Origin: DAISVY01 sp036826635
GTDB taxonomy: Bacteria > Zixibacteria > MSB-5A5 > GN15 > FEB-12
Assembly: GCA_036826635.1 (NCBI GenBank)
Contig: DAISVY010000004.1
Coordinates: 62,001 to 126,000, forward strand
Length of the DNA: 64,000 nt
Direction: 5' to 3'
Positions 32,847 through 42,635 of the stretch are shown piece after piece. Every line of letters starts with the position of its first letter. Position 1 is the first letter of the stretch. A program made the position numbers and the translations under genes. The notes beneath the pieces were generated by a model, which did not search any database, was not told the DNA's origin, and was given only the letters and a program-made list of their open reading frames with translations.

Positions 32847-34523
32847 TCACTGTATCGTTGAACAACCTGTCGTGATGGTTGCTTTCATTCGGTCGACCCG
32901 GCTTAGCTTTTCCCGCACGCTTTTGTAACCGTAATAAACAGTCACGCCTCTGTCACGAAGTTGACGCATGTAGTCTTGCTGCTGCTCATCGTCAAGAGAA
33001 TTGCCCGTAACATCAACCACATCACCCGAATCGAGACCGGCATTCTGAACCAGCGGATAGATATCGGTTACCTGATTATAGCTCACGTCCAGTTCTCCGA
33101 GACTCGTCACCCCGGTCAGCGGGGTAAGATCGCTAACCTGATTCTGATAGAGACTGAGTTGCCACAGATCAGTCAGACCGGCAACAGGGCTTATGTTATC
33201 GATCTCGTTGTCATCAAGAACCAAATACCAAAGGCCGCGCAAACCGGCCAGGACATTTATATCCGTGATATTATTATGCCTGAGGTTCAGTTCGTATAGC
33301 ATGGTCATGTCGGCAAGCGGTCCGATATCGACAATCTCGTTGTAATACAAATCAAGGGTCCGTAAACCGATCAAACCGGATAGCGGCAATATGTCCGTTA
33401 TATGCTCGCCTTCAAGAGTCAGCCACTCCAACCGATGAAGCGCGGCCAGAGGAGTCAAATCACTCAGGGTCCCGTTGTAGGCCATGGACAAACCCTCAAG
33501 ATTGACCATGTACTCCATACCGGTAAGATCAGAGAAGGAGTATTCATCGCCCACGGAGAAGTATTCGAGGGTTAACAAGGTATCCAGCATAATGGTCTCG
33601 CCCCCATCCATCCCCAGAGCATCCCAGATCGCCGCGCGAAGGCCCGAATCCGGGAATACCACGGCTACGTCCGTGCGCGGGGTGAGGGTGATCTCCGCCG
33701 TTTCGACATGCAGGTCCGCCGATGGTGGATACGATGTATCAACTTCGATCAATTCAATATCACCGAAAGTAATCTCCGTGACTATTTCGTCACCGGTGAA
33801 AGCCTCGGCGGTGAAAAACAGGCGGGCAATGGCCCCGTTACCATCGGAATCTACTATAGACGCCCCGGAGGTGTCGGCGCGCACTATTTCAAAGGCCATG
33901 GCGTCATCGACTTCCTCCGCATGGAAATACTCATGCTCCCCGAGGTCATCAATCGGTATAGCGCCGGCCGGCTGCAACAGCGTATAATCGTAATCCAGAA
34001 CCACCCGCAAACCGGGCAACGTCGTCATGTTGTAGGCCATGATATCAAGCGTGAAGAGTTCACCCGAAGGCGCCGTAATCCAGCGCGGTGTAAACTTGAG
34101 TGTGGGCACTACCGGGGCCAAATCGATTTCAAGCGTCAGGACCACTTCAGGCTCGACCGCACTCACCGTTACCCCGCGATACACGACTACCGTATCTTCA
34201 TCACCTCCGACGGGACTGACCTGGATTTCTTCAGCCTGAAGCACGAAGCGCCGGTCACGTCCCACCGGCACCAGCACCTCACCGGTAATGTAACGACCGT
34301 CGAATTCCAGCAGGGTTTCTATTCGATCCATCTGCGGTCCGGTGACGATAAGACGAAACAGATCGATCTGTTCGGCCCCGGCACCGCCGGACAACCTGGC
34401 TCTGAGTTCCACGTTACCTTCGACCGACGACCCACTGTTTGCGGCTCTATCGCTGCAACTCCATCCGGCCAGAGCGATGGTCAAAGCAACCAGAGCGGGG
34501 AACAAGCATCTTTTGCCTCTCAT
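32847..34523 (-). CDS. Lipoprotein with cohesin-like domain and leucine-rich repeats
   Basis: A 558-residue lipoprotein: lipobox LAGWSC with Cys23. Residues ~30-135 form a beta domain of unknown type. Residues ~140-280 (PTLKFTPRWITAPSGELFTLDIMAYN-like start, later LDYDYTLLQPAG and DSDGNGAIARLFFTAE) resemble a cohesin domain. From ~330 come about eight internalin-style 22-residue repeats with the L-x2-L-x-L-x2-N-x-I-x-D-I pattern. It ends with a short charged tail. Such proteins usually bind other proteins at the cell surface. It lies 13 bases downstream of the barrel gene in the minus-strand operon and has a good AGGAAGGGA site. Confidence 0.85.
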   Translation of the reverse strand: MRGKRCLFPALVALTIALAGWSCSDRAANSGSSVEGNVELRARLSGGAGAEQIDLFRLIVTGPQMDRIETLLEFDGRYITGEVLVPVGRDRRFVLQAEEIQVSPVGGDEDTVVVYRGVTVSAVEPEVVLTLEIDLAPVVPTLKFTPRWITAPSGELFTLDIMAYNMTTLPGLRVVLDYDYTLLQPAGAIPIDDLGEHEYFHAEEVDDAMAFEIVRADTSGASIVDSDGNGAIARLFFTAEAFTGDEIVTEITFGDIELIEVDTSYPPSADLHVETAEITLTPRTDVAVVFPDSGLRAAIWDALGMDGGETIMLDTLLTLEYFSVGDEYSFSDLTGMEYMVNLEGLSMAYNGTLSDLTPLAALHRLEWLTLEGEHITDILPLSGLIGLRTLDLYYNEIVDIGPLADMTMLYELNLRHNNITDINVLAGLRGLWYLVLDDNEIDNISPVAGLTDLWQLSLYQNQVSDLTPLTGVTSLGELDVSYNQVTDIYPLVQNAGLDSGDVVDVTGNSLDDEQQQDYMRQLRDRGVTVYYGYKSVREKLSRVDRMKATITTGCSTIQ

Positions 34524-34536
34524 CTTCCGTCCCTTC

Positions 34537-35664
34537 CTACATTGAAGCCGTCAGACCGAAGGTTAACTGATAACCGCTAACGTCCAGATCCCCGCCGTCG
34601 GCACTTCCCGTGTACAATTTGAACCCACCGACAGCGTTAACGTTGTGCCGCAACCGGTAGCTCACCGAACCGCCACCACCGTAAATGGTCGAGTTGTCGA
34701 AATCAACGTCGTTGCCGCCGATCAAACGAAGATCCACCGACGGCGTGACCGTCCAGAGATCACCAAGGGCCCAGCCAAGCGCCGCCCGCATCGAGAACTC
34801 ATCACCGTAGAGGCGATAGGGTTCCAATTCGACACCGGTCGAATCGTACAGCTTGTTGTCACCGCGGATTACATATCGCACGGAACCGCTGAAACTCGTA
34901 TTTTCACCGGCGTAACTTCCGGCCACCCGCACATCGAATTGATTGCTTTGCCGAAATGTCTTCACATCGTCAAGCTTATCGGTAAAGAACGTCGTCCATA
35001 CCGCGTCAGCCGCAATGAGCAAAGGTCCTCGTTCCCAGTCGACACCGGCGTTTAACGACACGATGTCCCCGGGATTATAGTCTTCATAGTCCTCGTAAGG
35101 TTCATAAGAACCGGTATACTGGTATCTTATGCCAGCGCCGCCGCGTACGTTTTCAGCCAGTTCGGCCGCACCGCCGAAGAAAGCGTTCATCCCCAGCCCT
35201 TCGCCGAGATGTCGCACGGGAAAATCGAAATAGTTGTACGAAAGCGCCTGAAGCACCTGCCATTCTTCCGCAAAGTCGAGAGCTTTCTTCCCGGTGGGCA
35301 GAGTGAGGCCGACACTAAGAAGCAATTGATCCCCGGCAAAGGAACGGTTACCCTGCACATACACGTCACTGAAACCGTTGAGAGAATACTCACCGACCGG
35401 GTTATCGAGATCACAGGCGGCATTGGCCGCGAAAAAAGTAATATCGAAATTATCCTGCACGGCAAGGAAACCGCTGACCGGGAACATCAACTGACTTACC
35501 GTCGTTTCATCACCCCCGTCGTCTTCGGTTGTCCAACTACTGTAGACAACATCAAGGTTACCGGATGTCGGTTGACCGTAGATAACCTGGGCCGCAGCCG
35601 GAGTATGGAAAAGAACCGCCCCCATCACCAACAGCCCTGACAATATGTAAAGCTTAGTTCGCAT
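34537..35664 (-). CDS. Outer-membrane beta-barrel protein
   Basis: A 375-residue exported protein with signal peptide ending near TPAAAQ. It consists of alternating amphipathic strands separated by polar turns (for example GSYAGENTSFSGSVRYVIRG, TPSVDLRLIGGNDVDF), and ends in LTFGLTASM, lacking the terminal aromatic residue. The barrel type is unknown to me. A strong GGGGGA ribosome site precedes the start. It overlaps the end of the upstream TPR/CsgG-like gene by 11 bases and precedes the LRR lipoprotein, so it is likely its outer-membrane partner. Confidence 0.78.
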   Translation of the reverse strand: MRTKLYILSGLLVMGAVLFHTPAAAQVIYGQPTSGNLDVVYSSWTTEDDGGDETTVSQLMFPVSGFLAVQDNFDITFFAANAACDLDNPVGEYSLNGFSDVYVQGNRSFAGDQLLLSVGLTLPTGKKALDFAEEWQVLQALSYNYFDFPVRHLGEGLGMNAFFGGAAELAENVRGGAGIRYQYTGSYEPYEDYEDYNPGDIVSLNAGVDWERGPLLIAADAVWTTFFTDKLDDVKTFRQSNQFDVRVAGSYAGENTSFSGSVRYVIRGDNKLYDSTGVELEPYRLYGDEFSMRAALGWALGDLWTVTPSVDLRLIGGNDVDFDNSTIYGGGGSVSYRLRHNVNAVGGFKLYTGSADGGDLDVSGYQLTFGLTASM

Positions 35665-36949
35665 CGAGGTCCCCCCTTATCCTGACTGTTGCCGTAAGGT
35701 CGACGGTTGGCGGCGAGGTTACCGCTCCGGATTGGGACAGGTCGGGCGAGCGATCGCTGCTCTGCGCCGTACGCACCAGCCGACTGTCCAGACCTCCGCC
35801 GGACTCCGAAGTTCCGTCCAGTCTTTCCGCCGAAGCTTCCAGATCGGACAGAGAAACGTCACCACCGCCGACCGACAGATCGGCCGAAACCGTCCGACCT
35901 CGAGTCCGAGCGTCTCCGAAACCCGGATCTTCCTTTGCCGCCTGATCAAACGCCGCCCGGGCTTCGGTCAGGAGACCCTGCCGCTGCATTTGCAAACCGC
36001 GGGAGTAAGCCAGAAAAGCCAGATAAGATTCGGTGGGAACCTCACTGATAGCGTCTCGCTCCTCGACAGTCAGAGTGATTCCCAAACTGTCGAGCACACC
36101 GAATACGAGCGCTTTTTCTACCTGAAAGAATTTCTGCAACTCACCGTGGTACGGCTCGGTCAAAGCAGAGGAACTGTCAATCGTATTGACAATGACACCA
36201 TCGAGACGAAGCTCCGTTTCCCCCACTCCCAATACCGTCCCGGTCACCAGATGTCGACTGCCCAGAAGTCGTCCCATGCGAGGGGCGGTAGTCTGGTCAA
36301 CCATTCCCGAACGGCTCAACTCCAACTCATCCAGAATAGCATCGATCTTGAGGCGGTCAACCACCCGTAGCGATTTCACCTTAGCCAGATCAATGGCGGT
36401 GAACTCCGCCAACCCCGTGGCCAGGGGCTGCATGGCCGGATCAAGATACGAAGCATCGAAATCCATCACCGCCACCGTGTTTTCCGGAACATCCGCAACA
36501 TTGATAGCGGCCTCGTTTTCCAGAGCCGTCGTTACTTCCTGTCGCACTTTGCGACCGATCAAATGGTCCAGATGCGCGCGAATCATGCGACTGGTTTCGC
36601 CCCGGGGCCTGAGACTCAGGGACGAACGGTAGGCCTCTATCGCCGGGTCGTACAATTGTTGTTTCTCGAAAACAAGACCGAGATACAAACTCCCACGAGC
36701 ATCGGGCCTGATTGCGCTTGCCTGCTTGAGCGCGTCCTCGGCCTTTACCAAATCGCCCTTCTCGTAAAACGCCACGCCCAGTTCGCGCCACGCCGCCGCG
36801 CTCTGGGGATTGACGGCAATTTCCCGATAGAAGGCATCTATTGCCCGGTCATATTCGCCCTGCTCGACCGCTCGCCGCCCCTGCCCATAGAATCCCGGGG
36901 CGCAGCCGACCAGCAGCAACAGAACGAGCGGCAAGAACTTCCTGATCAT
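35654..36949 (-). CDS. TPR lipoprotein with CsgG/FlgO-like domain
   Basis: A 431-residue lipoprotein: lipobox LVGC with Cys16. Start at 36949 is set by the AGGAGAGAGG site; the frame is open for 73 codons upstream but without a signal sequence. Residues ~20-130 hold three TPR units (EYDRAIDAFYREIAVNP and later). Residues ~155-290 match the CsgG-like fold: TVAVMDFDA, LRVVDRLKIDAILDELELSRSG and LGSRHLVTGTV. A further TPR-like unit lies near 350. The C-terminus (380-431) is Ser/Asp-rich and low in complexity. The CsgG-like part is paralogous to the next upstream gene. Confidence 0.83.
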   Translation of the reverse strand: MIRKFLPLVLLLLVGCAPGFYGQGRRAVEQGEYDRAIDAFYREIAVNPQSAAAWRELGVAFYEKGDLVKAEDALKQASAIRPDARGSLYLGLVFEKQQLYDPAIEAYRSSLSLRPRGETSRMIRAHLDHLIGRKVRQEVTTALENEAAINVADVPENTVAVMDFDASYLDPAMQPLATGLAEFTAIDLAKVKSLRVVDRLKIDAILDELELSRSGMVDQTTAPRMGRLLGSRHLVTGTVLGVGETELRLDGVIVNTIDSSSALTEPYHGELQKFFQVEKALVFGVLDSLGITLTVEERDAISEVPTESYLAFLAYSRGLQMQRQGLLTEARAAFDQAAKEDPGFGDARTRGRTVSADLSVGGGDVSLSDLEASAERLDGTSESGGGLDSRLVRTAQSSDRSPDLSQSGAVTSPPTVDLTATVRIRGDLDAN

Positions 36950-36992
36950 ATATGCCTCTCTCCTAACGACAGCGGATCGCTCCCTGCCACAG

Positions 36993-38039
36993 CTAACCGA
37001 CCAAAGGCTGGTAAATTTCCATCTTGCGTTTGGCTTCGGTGAAACTCTCATCCATTTCGTAGGCTTTTTTGAAATACTCATACGCCTGCTTGTAATTGTA
37101 CTTGTCCATGTACTCCAGACCGGTGGCGTATAGCTGAGTAGCGTCGTCCGAATCGGTACCACCTTCATCGAGCAGAGTCAGCGTCGGCTCGTCAAGTTTC
37201 ACCTCCAGTTTCTCGGAGAGTTCCCTGACGATTTCCTTTTCCATTTTGGCGTATTCCGGTTTACCCTCCTTGTCGACCCAGGCGATGATTTCCGATGTTT
37301 CCACATCAACCACCCGGACCACCATGCGGGTCTGACGATAGTCCAGTTGGGTGATACTCCCGAACACCATATATCGTGCCCCGAGAATCTTACCCACCTG
37401 AACGGCCGTAGCGCGGTCAACCGCCCCGGACTGTTGCAACTCGATCTCTTTGAGGATGAAGTCTATCTTATCGCGCTCGACCACCTTAAAGGAACTAATC
37501 CTGGCAAAATCGAAAGCGAAGAAATCGGCCAGACCCTTGCTGATCAAACCCAGTTTTTCCTGATATTCGCCGGACGAGAAATTATCGAACCGCATAATAG
37601 CAATCGTCTTCACGTCCGATTTTTTCTCATCACATATCAGCGAACCTTTTGCCTTCAAAATCTGGTACCAGCGATCACGCAGTTCCTGGGGCCAGATATC
37701 ACGCGGCAAAGGAACCACGCACGGGCCGATTTTTGATATCTTGTCGAGATAGTTCAATGCTTCCTGAAAATATGTTTCACCTTTGGCGTAGGTTATGATA
37801 CTGAAAACTTCGTATATGGCCGCGCTGTCGTGTGCGGTCAGATCGGAACGTTTCAGCAAACCACTGGCCAGTTCCAGACCTTTATCGAATTCCAGTTCGT
37901 TATAAAAACCAAGTGCTTCGGAAAGAACTTCGGCCACCGCCACTTCCTGCGCCGCGGCGGAAGCGGGTAACACCACGGCTGTCGACAGCACCATTACAAA
38001 CGCCGGCAGCAAATAAACCGACTGTCTTAACCACCTCAT
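36993..38039 (-). CDS. Exported CsgG-like protein with C-terminal TPR
   Basis: A 348-residue protein with signal peptide ending near ASAAAQ and AAAGGAG five bases before the ATG. Residues ~140-280 form the CsgG-like domain: TIAIMRFDN, FKVVERDKIDFILKEIELQ and LGARYMVFGSIT. A helical TPR-like region precedes it, and one TPR (YNYKQAYEYFKKAYEMD) closes the protein. In curli systems CsgG forms the outer-membrane export pore, but many CsgG-like proteins with TPRs lack the pore loops and are periplasmic. No curli genes are visible. It lies between the kinase gene and its paralogue. Confidence 0.85.
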   Translation of the reverse strand: MRWLRQSVYLLPAFVMVLSTAVVLPASAAAQEVAVAEVLSEALGFYNELEFDKGLELASGLLKRSDLTAHDSAAIYEVFSIITYAKGETYFQEALNYLDKISKIGPCVVPLPRDIWPQELRDRWYQILKAKGSLICDEKKSDVKTIAIMRFDNFSSGEYQEKLGLISKGLADFFAFDFARISSFKVVERDKIDFILKEIELQQSGAVDRATAVQVGKILGARYMVFGSITQLDYRQTRMVVRVVDVETSEIIAWVDKEGKPEYAKMEKEIVRELSEKLEVKLDEPTLTLLDEGGTDSDDATQLYATGLEYMDKYNYKQAYEYFKKAYEMDESFTEAKRKMEIYQPLVG

Positions 38040-38113
38040 AGTAACTCCTTTACATATAAGGTTTGCTATTTACCATTTTTTATGACTGACCGGGATCACT
38101 TGAAAAAAACAAA

Positions 38114-39724
38114 TCACGGTCCAAAATCGAATATCTTCTTCGAGATGCTGTCGGAAAAGACCCTGACTGTATCCACCTGTTCGATTTCCTCGCCCCCGCG
38201 CTCAAGAACAACCTTAACCTCCCGACGACCGGGCCGGACCTCGAAGGTATTGATCGTCCTGAATCTTTGCAGTTCGCCGTCGATGTACACCTTCGCCCCG
38301 GCCGGTCTTGAACCGACCCTGATCCTGCCAAGCGGGTCTTTCGCCGATGGCGACGGCACGTTCTGCTGCCTCTCCGCCGGTTGGGTCACCAATTGAGATG
38401 GTCGGGGACTCTTGTCCGATACGACCGTCGCAGCCACACCGTTTTCAATCGAATCCTGCTCAGACACGGCGGCGATAGTAAAAGAAAAGTGGCCCGAGGC
38501 CTCACCGTGCACGCCGTTTCTTGAAACCGGGGTGACTCGCCAGAAATACCGCCCGCCTTCCGGTGTCTCTTCGAACGAGTAGCGTGGAAACTCCACGTCC
38601 GGTATGATCTCCGGCGCGGTGAAGAGAGAATCCTCGGCCAACTCCAACGTATACGTCCCCCCAGGACCGGCCGTGCCCTCCCATGACAACGCGAACCTGT
38701 CCCCTGCGGCGAACAAGGCGCCATCGGCCGGGGCGTACAACGTAACCGGTTTCGGCAGCTCCGACTCTCCGCCGGGACTCAACGCGAGATAAACCGCCAG
38801 AGCCGCCACCACAACGACCACGACCCCGATAACAACAGGTACAACGGGACGACGACGGCGAACCTCGGAAACCATTACGTGGTTGGCCCGGGTACTTTCG
38901 TCAGCGGTCGTATCGTTTGCGATCACCTTAAGAATAGCCTGTCGCATTTCCGAAGTCGACTGGTAACGCCTGGCCGGGTCACGATCAATCGCTTTGAGGA
39001 CTATTTTCTCCAGTTCTTTCGATATACCCGGATTCAGCGAACGCGGCCGGGGCGGATCGCTGGACAATTTGGCGTCGCGCAGCACGAATTCGTTTTCGCC
39101 CGTAAACGGAAGCTCACCGGTGAGCATGCGAAAAAGCATGGTTCCCGCGGCATAGATATCCACGAGGGCAAAATCAGTATCTCCGGTGCAACTGAACTGT
39201 TCGGGCGCCATGTATGTCGGCGTGCCACAGATAGCCCCGGCCGTGGTCAGGTCGGGGTCGTTCTCCCCCTTGGCAATACCGAAATCGATTATCTTGACCC
39301 GACCGGTCTTGTCGATCATCACGTTGCTTGGCTTTATGTCACGATGACAGATACCCCGCTCGTGCGCGAAGCTCAGAATATCCAGCACCTCGGCGGTAAT
39401 GTTGAGCGCCTCCGTTACGGGAATGCGCCCCTCGGCCTTGAGACGCTGATCCAGCGACTCACCGTCGATGAACTCCATCGCGATAACGGTGTCGTCGCCG
39501 TGAGTAAAATAGTCCTTTATTCGGCAGATACTGGGATGCCCGTCCAGCACGGCCAATTTCTCGGCCTCCTGTCGGAAACGGTCGGCCAGTCGCTGATCGG
39601 AGAGAATTTTCAGGATGACTCTGAGGCTGGGGACCTCCCGATGCACGCCCAAGTATACCTTGGCCGTGCCGCCCGCCCCAATCTTTTTGAGCACCCGGTA
39701 ATTACCTATCAGCTGCTCGGTCAT
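38114..39724 (-). CDS. Membrane Ser/Thr protein kinase with extracytoplasmic PEGA domain
   Basis: A 536-residue Hanks-type kinase. The cytoplasmic domain spans ~9-275: glycine loop GAGGTAKV, Lys39 in VILKIL, catalytic loop HRDIKPSN (127-134), DFG (147-149) and APEQ. One membrane helix follows the RRRRP stop-transfer stretch at ~283-305. Outside, residues ~315-410 look like a fibronectin-III/Ig-like domain (YAPADGALFAAGDRFALSWEG) and ~465-530 a PEGA domain (GAKVYIDGELQRFRT). All catalytic residues are present, so it should be active. It heads the run of exported proteins on the minus strand and may sense envelope state. The ribosome site is weak. Confidence 0.92.
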   Translation of the reverse strand: MTEQLIGNYRVLKKIGAGGTAKVYLGVHREVPSLRVILKILSDQRLADRFRQEAEKLAVLDGHPSICRIKDYFTHGDDTVIAMEFIDGESLDQRLKAEGRIPVTEALNITAEVLDILSFAHERGICHRDIKPSNVMIDKTGRVKIIDFGIAKGENDPDLTTAGAICGTPTYMAPEQFSCTGDTDFALVDIYAAGTMLFRMLTGELPFTGENEFVLRDAKLSSDPPRPRSLNPGISKELEKIVLKAIDRDPARRYQSTSEMRQAILKVIANDTTADESTRANHVMVSEVRRRRPVVPVVIGVVVVVVAALAVYLALSPGGESELPKPVTLYAPADGALFAAGDRFALSWEGTAGPGGTYTLELAEDSLFTAPEIIPDVEFPRYSFEETPEGGRYFWRVTPVSRNGVHGEASGHFSFTIAAVSEQDSIENGVAATVVSDKSPRPSQLVTQPAERQQNVPSPSAKDPLGRIRVGSRPAGAKVYIDGELQRFRTINTFEVRPGRREVKVVLERGGEEIEQVDTVRVFSDSISKKIFDFGP

Positions 39725-39819
39725 GGGCAGATAATAGCGCTTTGATCACGGCCGCGCAACATTATTACTACGACACCACACCTTCGACCGTCAGATCACC
39801 GCCCATCCGCAAACAACTA

Positions 39820-42579
39820 TCAAGACGGTTTCTGAAGCACCCCCACGGCTTTGTCTATATCCGCGTTCATCAAAATCTTGAGAATGCGGCCGTTGGCACT
39901 ACCGGGGACATCAATGACCCTGATGGTGTCGGCCAACTCGGCGTACTCCGGCACCAACCGGGCGAAGATGTTCAGGGAATTAAGCAGGAACGGCTCGTTG
40001 AAGACAATCCCGTCGTCGTCGGGATACAGCGGCAGGTAGCGGATTTCAGCCTCCACCAAATCCTGGAAGAAATGAGTGCCAAAAGAAAGATCGGGAACGT
40101 AGTTACCCTTCTTGCGGGCTACCTCGATCAACACCGCGGTATTGCTGATATCGGCATAGGTCACACTGACCCCGAGCTTAATATCCCCGCGGCTCCCCCA
40201 CCGTCCCGGTCCCATGAGTATGAATTGGCGGCGAGGCAGGGTCTGATTGAGTGCCCCCACAGCCCGCCCGATAGCCACCAACGTTGATTGATCGGCCACC
40301 TCGGCGTACTTGTGCGGGTCTACGTACACGATATGCGTAATATCGGGTACCCGCCCGTTCGAAATGTATTTCCTGGCCGAGAAAATGATATCCTCGGCTC
40401 GCAAATTATCGGGAATATGAGCAGGGGCGCTTTCGTAATAGTAACTCTGGGGACGGCACTGCAAAAGGTAGAACGAAGTCCCGTCGTGAGCGAATTCAAT
40501 ATCCACCGGCACACCCTGAGCCGCCTCGAGCGCCTGAAGTATGGCGCGGACCCGCTCCACGAACTTCGTATCGCTAATCAACCCTTCGAAATTGGCCACC
40601 AGCACGTCGGACTCGAAATCAATGCTCATCCCGATAGGTTTCTGAAGATGCTGATCCCGATAAACCGAAACCATTCTCTTCACGGCCGGTAATTCGTAAC
40701 CGACCTCCCGAAGGAAACCGTCCAGTTCAATCGTTTCGAGTTTGTTTTCCTTGAGGTTAATAACGTCAAGGAACCGCGGCGAATAGCGCAGGGCCGCCTG
40801 TGGTTCGGTATTGACGCGCAGACCGGGCTGACCCGGCGCCACCAGCACCGGGTAATCGTCGCTTAACCTGTCGACCGCGCGTGTGCCCAGACCGGGGACC
40901 AAACGAACCAAACCGTCCTCGCGCTTGATCCGGGATGACCAGCGAAACTCGTTGGAAGAAAAGGCTACCCCCGCAAAAGTGGGCGTGAAGTATTTCCCGA
41001 CCCGGTTCCCCACCACTTCCTGAATGATAATCCCCATCTCCTCGCCGTAGTCCAGCAGGCCTCTTTCGGCTCGGTATTCGACGGGATCAGGGCTGAAAGT
41101 AGAGGCGTATACTTCGGCAATCGCATCCATAAGCGCCTGCAAACGCATTTGCTTACTGCCCTGATTGGCCAAAAACAGGCTTTTGTACTTCCCGGAAAAA
41201 GCCGAGCCCAGACGGTCTTCCAACAAACTGGAACTCCGCACGATCAGGGGCTTGTCACCCAGATCGTCCAGAGCCACCGACAGGCCCTTGACTATGTCGG
41301 CCGGGAAAGGAGAGCTTTTGAAAGTGTAGACAACGTGCGGATACTCCAGTGCCACCTGGTTCAGAGGCTTGTACTTCTGTTCTACCACGTGGTCAAAATC
41401 ATTGTAATGCATGAAGTGCAACAACACGTCGGAAGTAACATGCCAGGTACGCGGGATCTTCACGTTGGCCAGGAGTTCCGATTCTTTACCTCTCTTGCGA
41501 AGAACCTGTGCGGCCAGATACAGACCGGCGCTCTTGCCGCCCAGCTTGCCGTGGCTTTCGGCACTGAAAATGACTTTCTTGAGAAGGTTATAGAAATCCC
41601 TTATTTCAATGAAGTTCTTGGCAACATTGATATATTGCAACTGGTCGGACAGAAACCGCCGGATAAGCGAAACCTGAATGCCGCGTTCACTCGCCGACGG
41701 AACCCGGGATTCATCCGGCGCCAGATGGTGATAACGACGGATAGCGTCGGCCACTTCGGACAGCGACAAGTTGCGGTTGACCACCTGAACAATGAAACTC
41801 AGCTTGTCTTCCTGCATCCACCAACGGATCAGGCGAAGGATCTCTTCGTCGCTCAGATATTTCTCCGCAATGCTGAAAGCGGCCGTGCTGAATTCGGGCG
41901 ACAGATCCACCGGAGGACGACTGTGGGGTCGATTCCAGTCGATCAGGAGATCTTTCTCCAGCGCTTTCTGGTCCATACCGAAGGAAATGTAGAGCTGTTC
42001 CGCCTCCTTGATCCCATTCCAGCACAATTGGTTGAGCATCTTGCGCGATATGCTCAGGTATAAATAACGATCCGTTTCTTTGAGCAATTCCAGCACGATT
42101 CGCCATTGACCGGCCGCCTTGAGGACACCTTCCTTTCGAGTCGAGTCGACCTGCTGAACGGCTTCGCGCATGGCCCGGTACATAACGAAATGACCGAAAC
42201 GCCGGGCAATCGATTTTATCAGTTTTACCTCTTCCTTCAGAAAAGGCCCATCGTCGGCATCCGGCATCTCTTCCCGGTAAGAGACACTGACCGTTCCCAC
42301 CACCGATTCCTGCACCAGAATATCGGCTGTCTGCACCCAGGGAGTGTCTACGAAATTGGGAGTGGAATAAGTGGTCTCGCCGAGGATTATCTTCACCTGG
42401 CAAATATCGGCATGCTGCCAGCCGGACGGGATTTCCTCAATCATCCGCTCACACACGGAATTAAGCGATTGATCCGGATCGTTGAGTACTTCCTCGATGG
42501 CATAGAGGCAATCAAGTTCTTTGGCCCGCTCTTCCAGAGAGCCGACCAGTTTATCTATAGCTGACTTCCGATTCTTCAT
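39820..42579 (-). CDS. PEP/pyruvate-binding (PPDK N-terminal-like) protein with GAF-like N-terminus
   Basis: A 919-residue cytoplasmic protein. Residues ~10-150 resemble a GAF/sensor region (AIEEVLNDPDQSLNSVCERMIEEIP). The central part carries the ATP-grasp nucleotide-binding domain of PEP synthase and pyruvate phosphate dikinase: KLGGKSAGL, then IVRSSSLLEDRLGSAFSGKYKS and a later VDIEFAHDGTSFYLLQCRP, which resembles the end of that domain. I do not see the phospho-histidine domain or the C-terminal TIM barrel in usual form, so it is not a normal PEP synthase. Its role is unknown; a phosphotransfer or sensory function is possible. It has its own promoter and lies 95 bases upstream of the kinase gene. 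Confidence 0.83.
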   Translation of the reverse strand: MKNRKSAIDKLVGSLEERAKELDCLYAIEEVLNDPDQSLNSVCERMIEEIPSGWQHADICQVKIILGETTYSTPNFVDTPWVQTADILVQESVVGTVSVSYREEMPDADDGPFLKEEVKLIKSIARRFGHFVMYRAMREAVQQVDSTRKEGVLKAAGQWRIVLELLKETDRYLYLSISRKMLNQLCWNGIKEAEQLYISFGMDQKALEKDLLIDWNRPHSRPPVDLSPEFSTAAFSIAEKYLSDEEILRLIRWWMQEDKLSFIVQVVNRNLSLSEVADAIRRYHHLAPDESRVPSASERGIQVSLIRRFLSDQLQYINVAKNFIEIRDFYNLLKKVIFSAESHGKLGGKSAGLYLAAQVLRKRGKESELLANVKIPRTWHVTSDVLLHFMHYNDFDHVVEQKYKPLNQVALEYPHVVYTFKSSPFPADIVKGLSVALDDLGDKPLIVRSSSLLEDRLGSAFSGKYKSLFLANQGSKQMRLQALMDAIAEVYASTFSPDPVEYRAERGLLDYGEEMGIIIQEVVGNRVGKYFTPTFAGVAFSSNEFRWSSRIKREDGLVRLVPGLGTRAVDRLSDDYPVLVAPGQPGLRVNTEPQAALRYSPRFLDVINLKENKLETIELDGFLREVGYELPAVKRMVSVYRDQHLQKPIGMSIDFESDVLVANFEGLISDTKFVERVRAILQALEAAQGVPVDIEFAHDGTSFYLLQCRPQSYYYESAPAHIPDNLRAEDIIFSARKYISNGRVPDITHIVYVDPHKYAEVADQSTLVAIGRAVGALNQTLPRRQFILMGPGRWGSRGDIKLGVSVTYADISNTAVLIEVARKKGNYVPDLSFGTHFFQDLVEAEIRYLPLYPDDDGIVFNEPFLLNSLNIFARLVPEYAELADTIRVIDVPGSANGRILKILMNADIDKAVGVLQKPS

Positions 42580-42635
42580 TTTTTACTATTCCTCAATTTA
42601 TCCTGTGGAGCCCCTCAACGGACCGCCAACGGGAA

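Noticed and set aside
36993..38039. Curli secretion pore CsgG
   Set aside because: The protein has TPRs and a CsgG-like core, but no curli subunit, CsgE or CsgF genes are near and pore loops cannot be confirmed.
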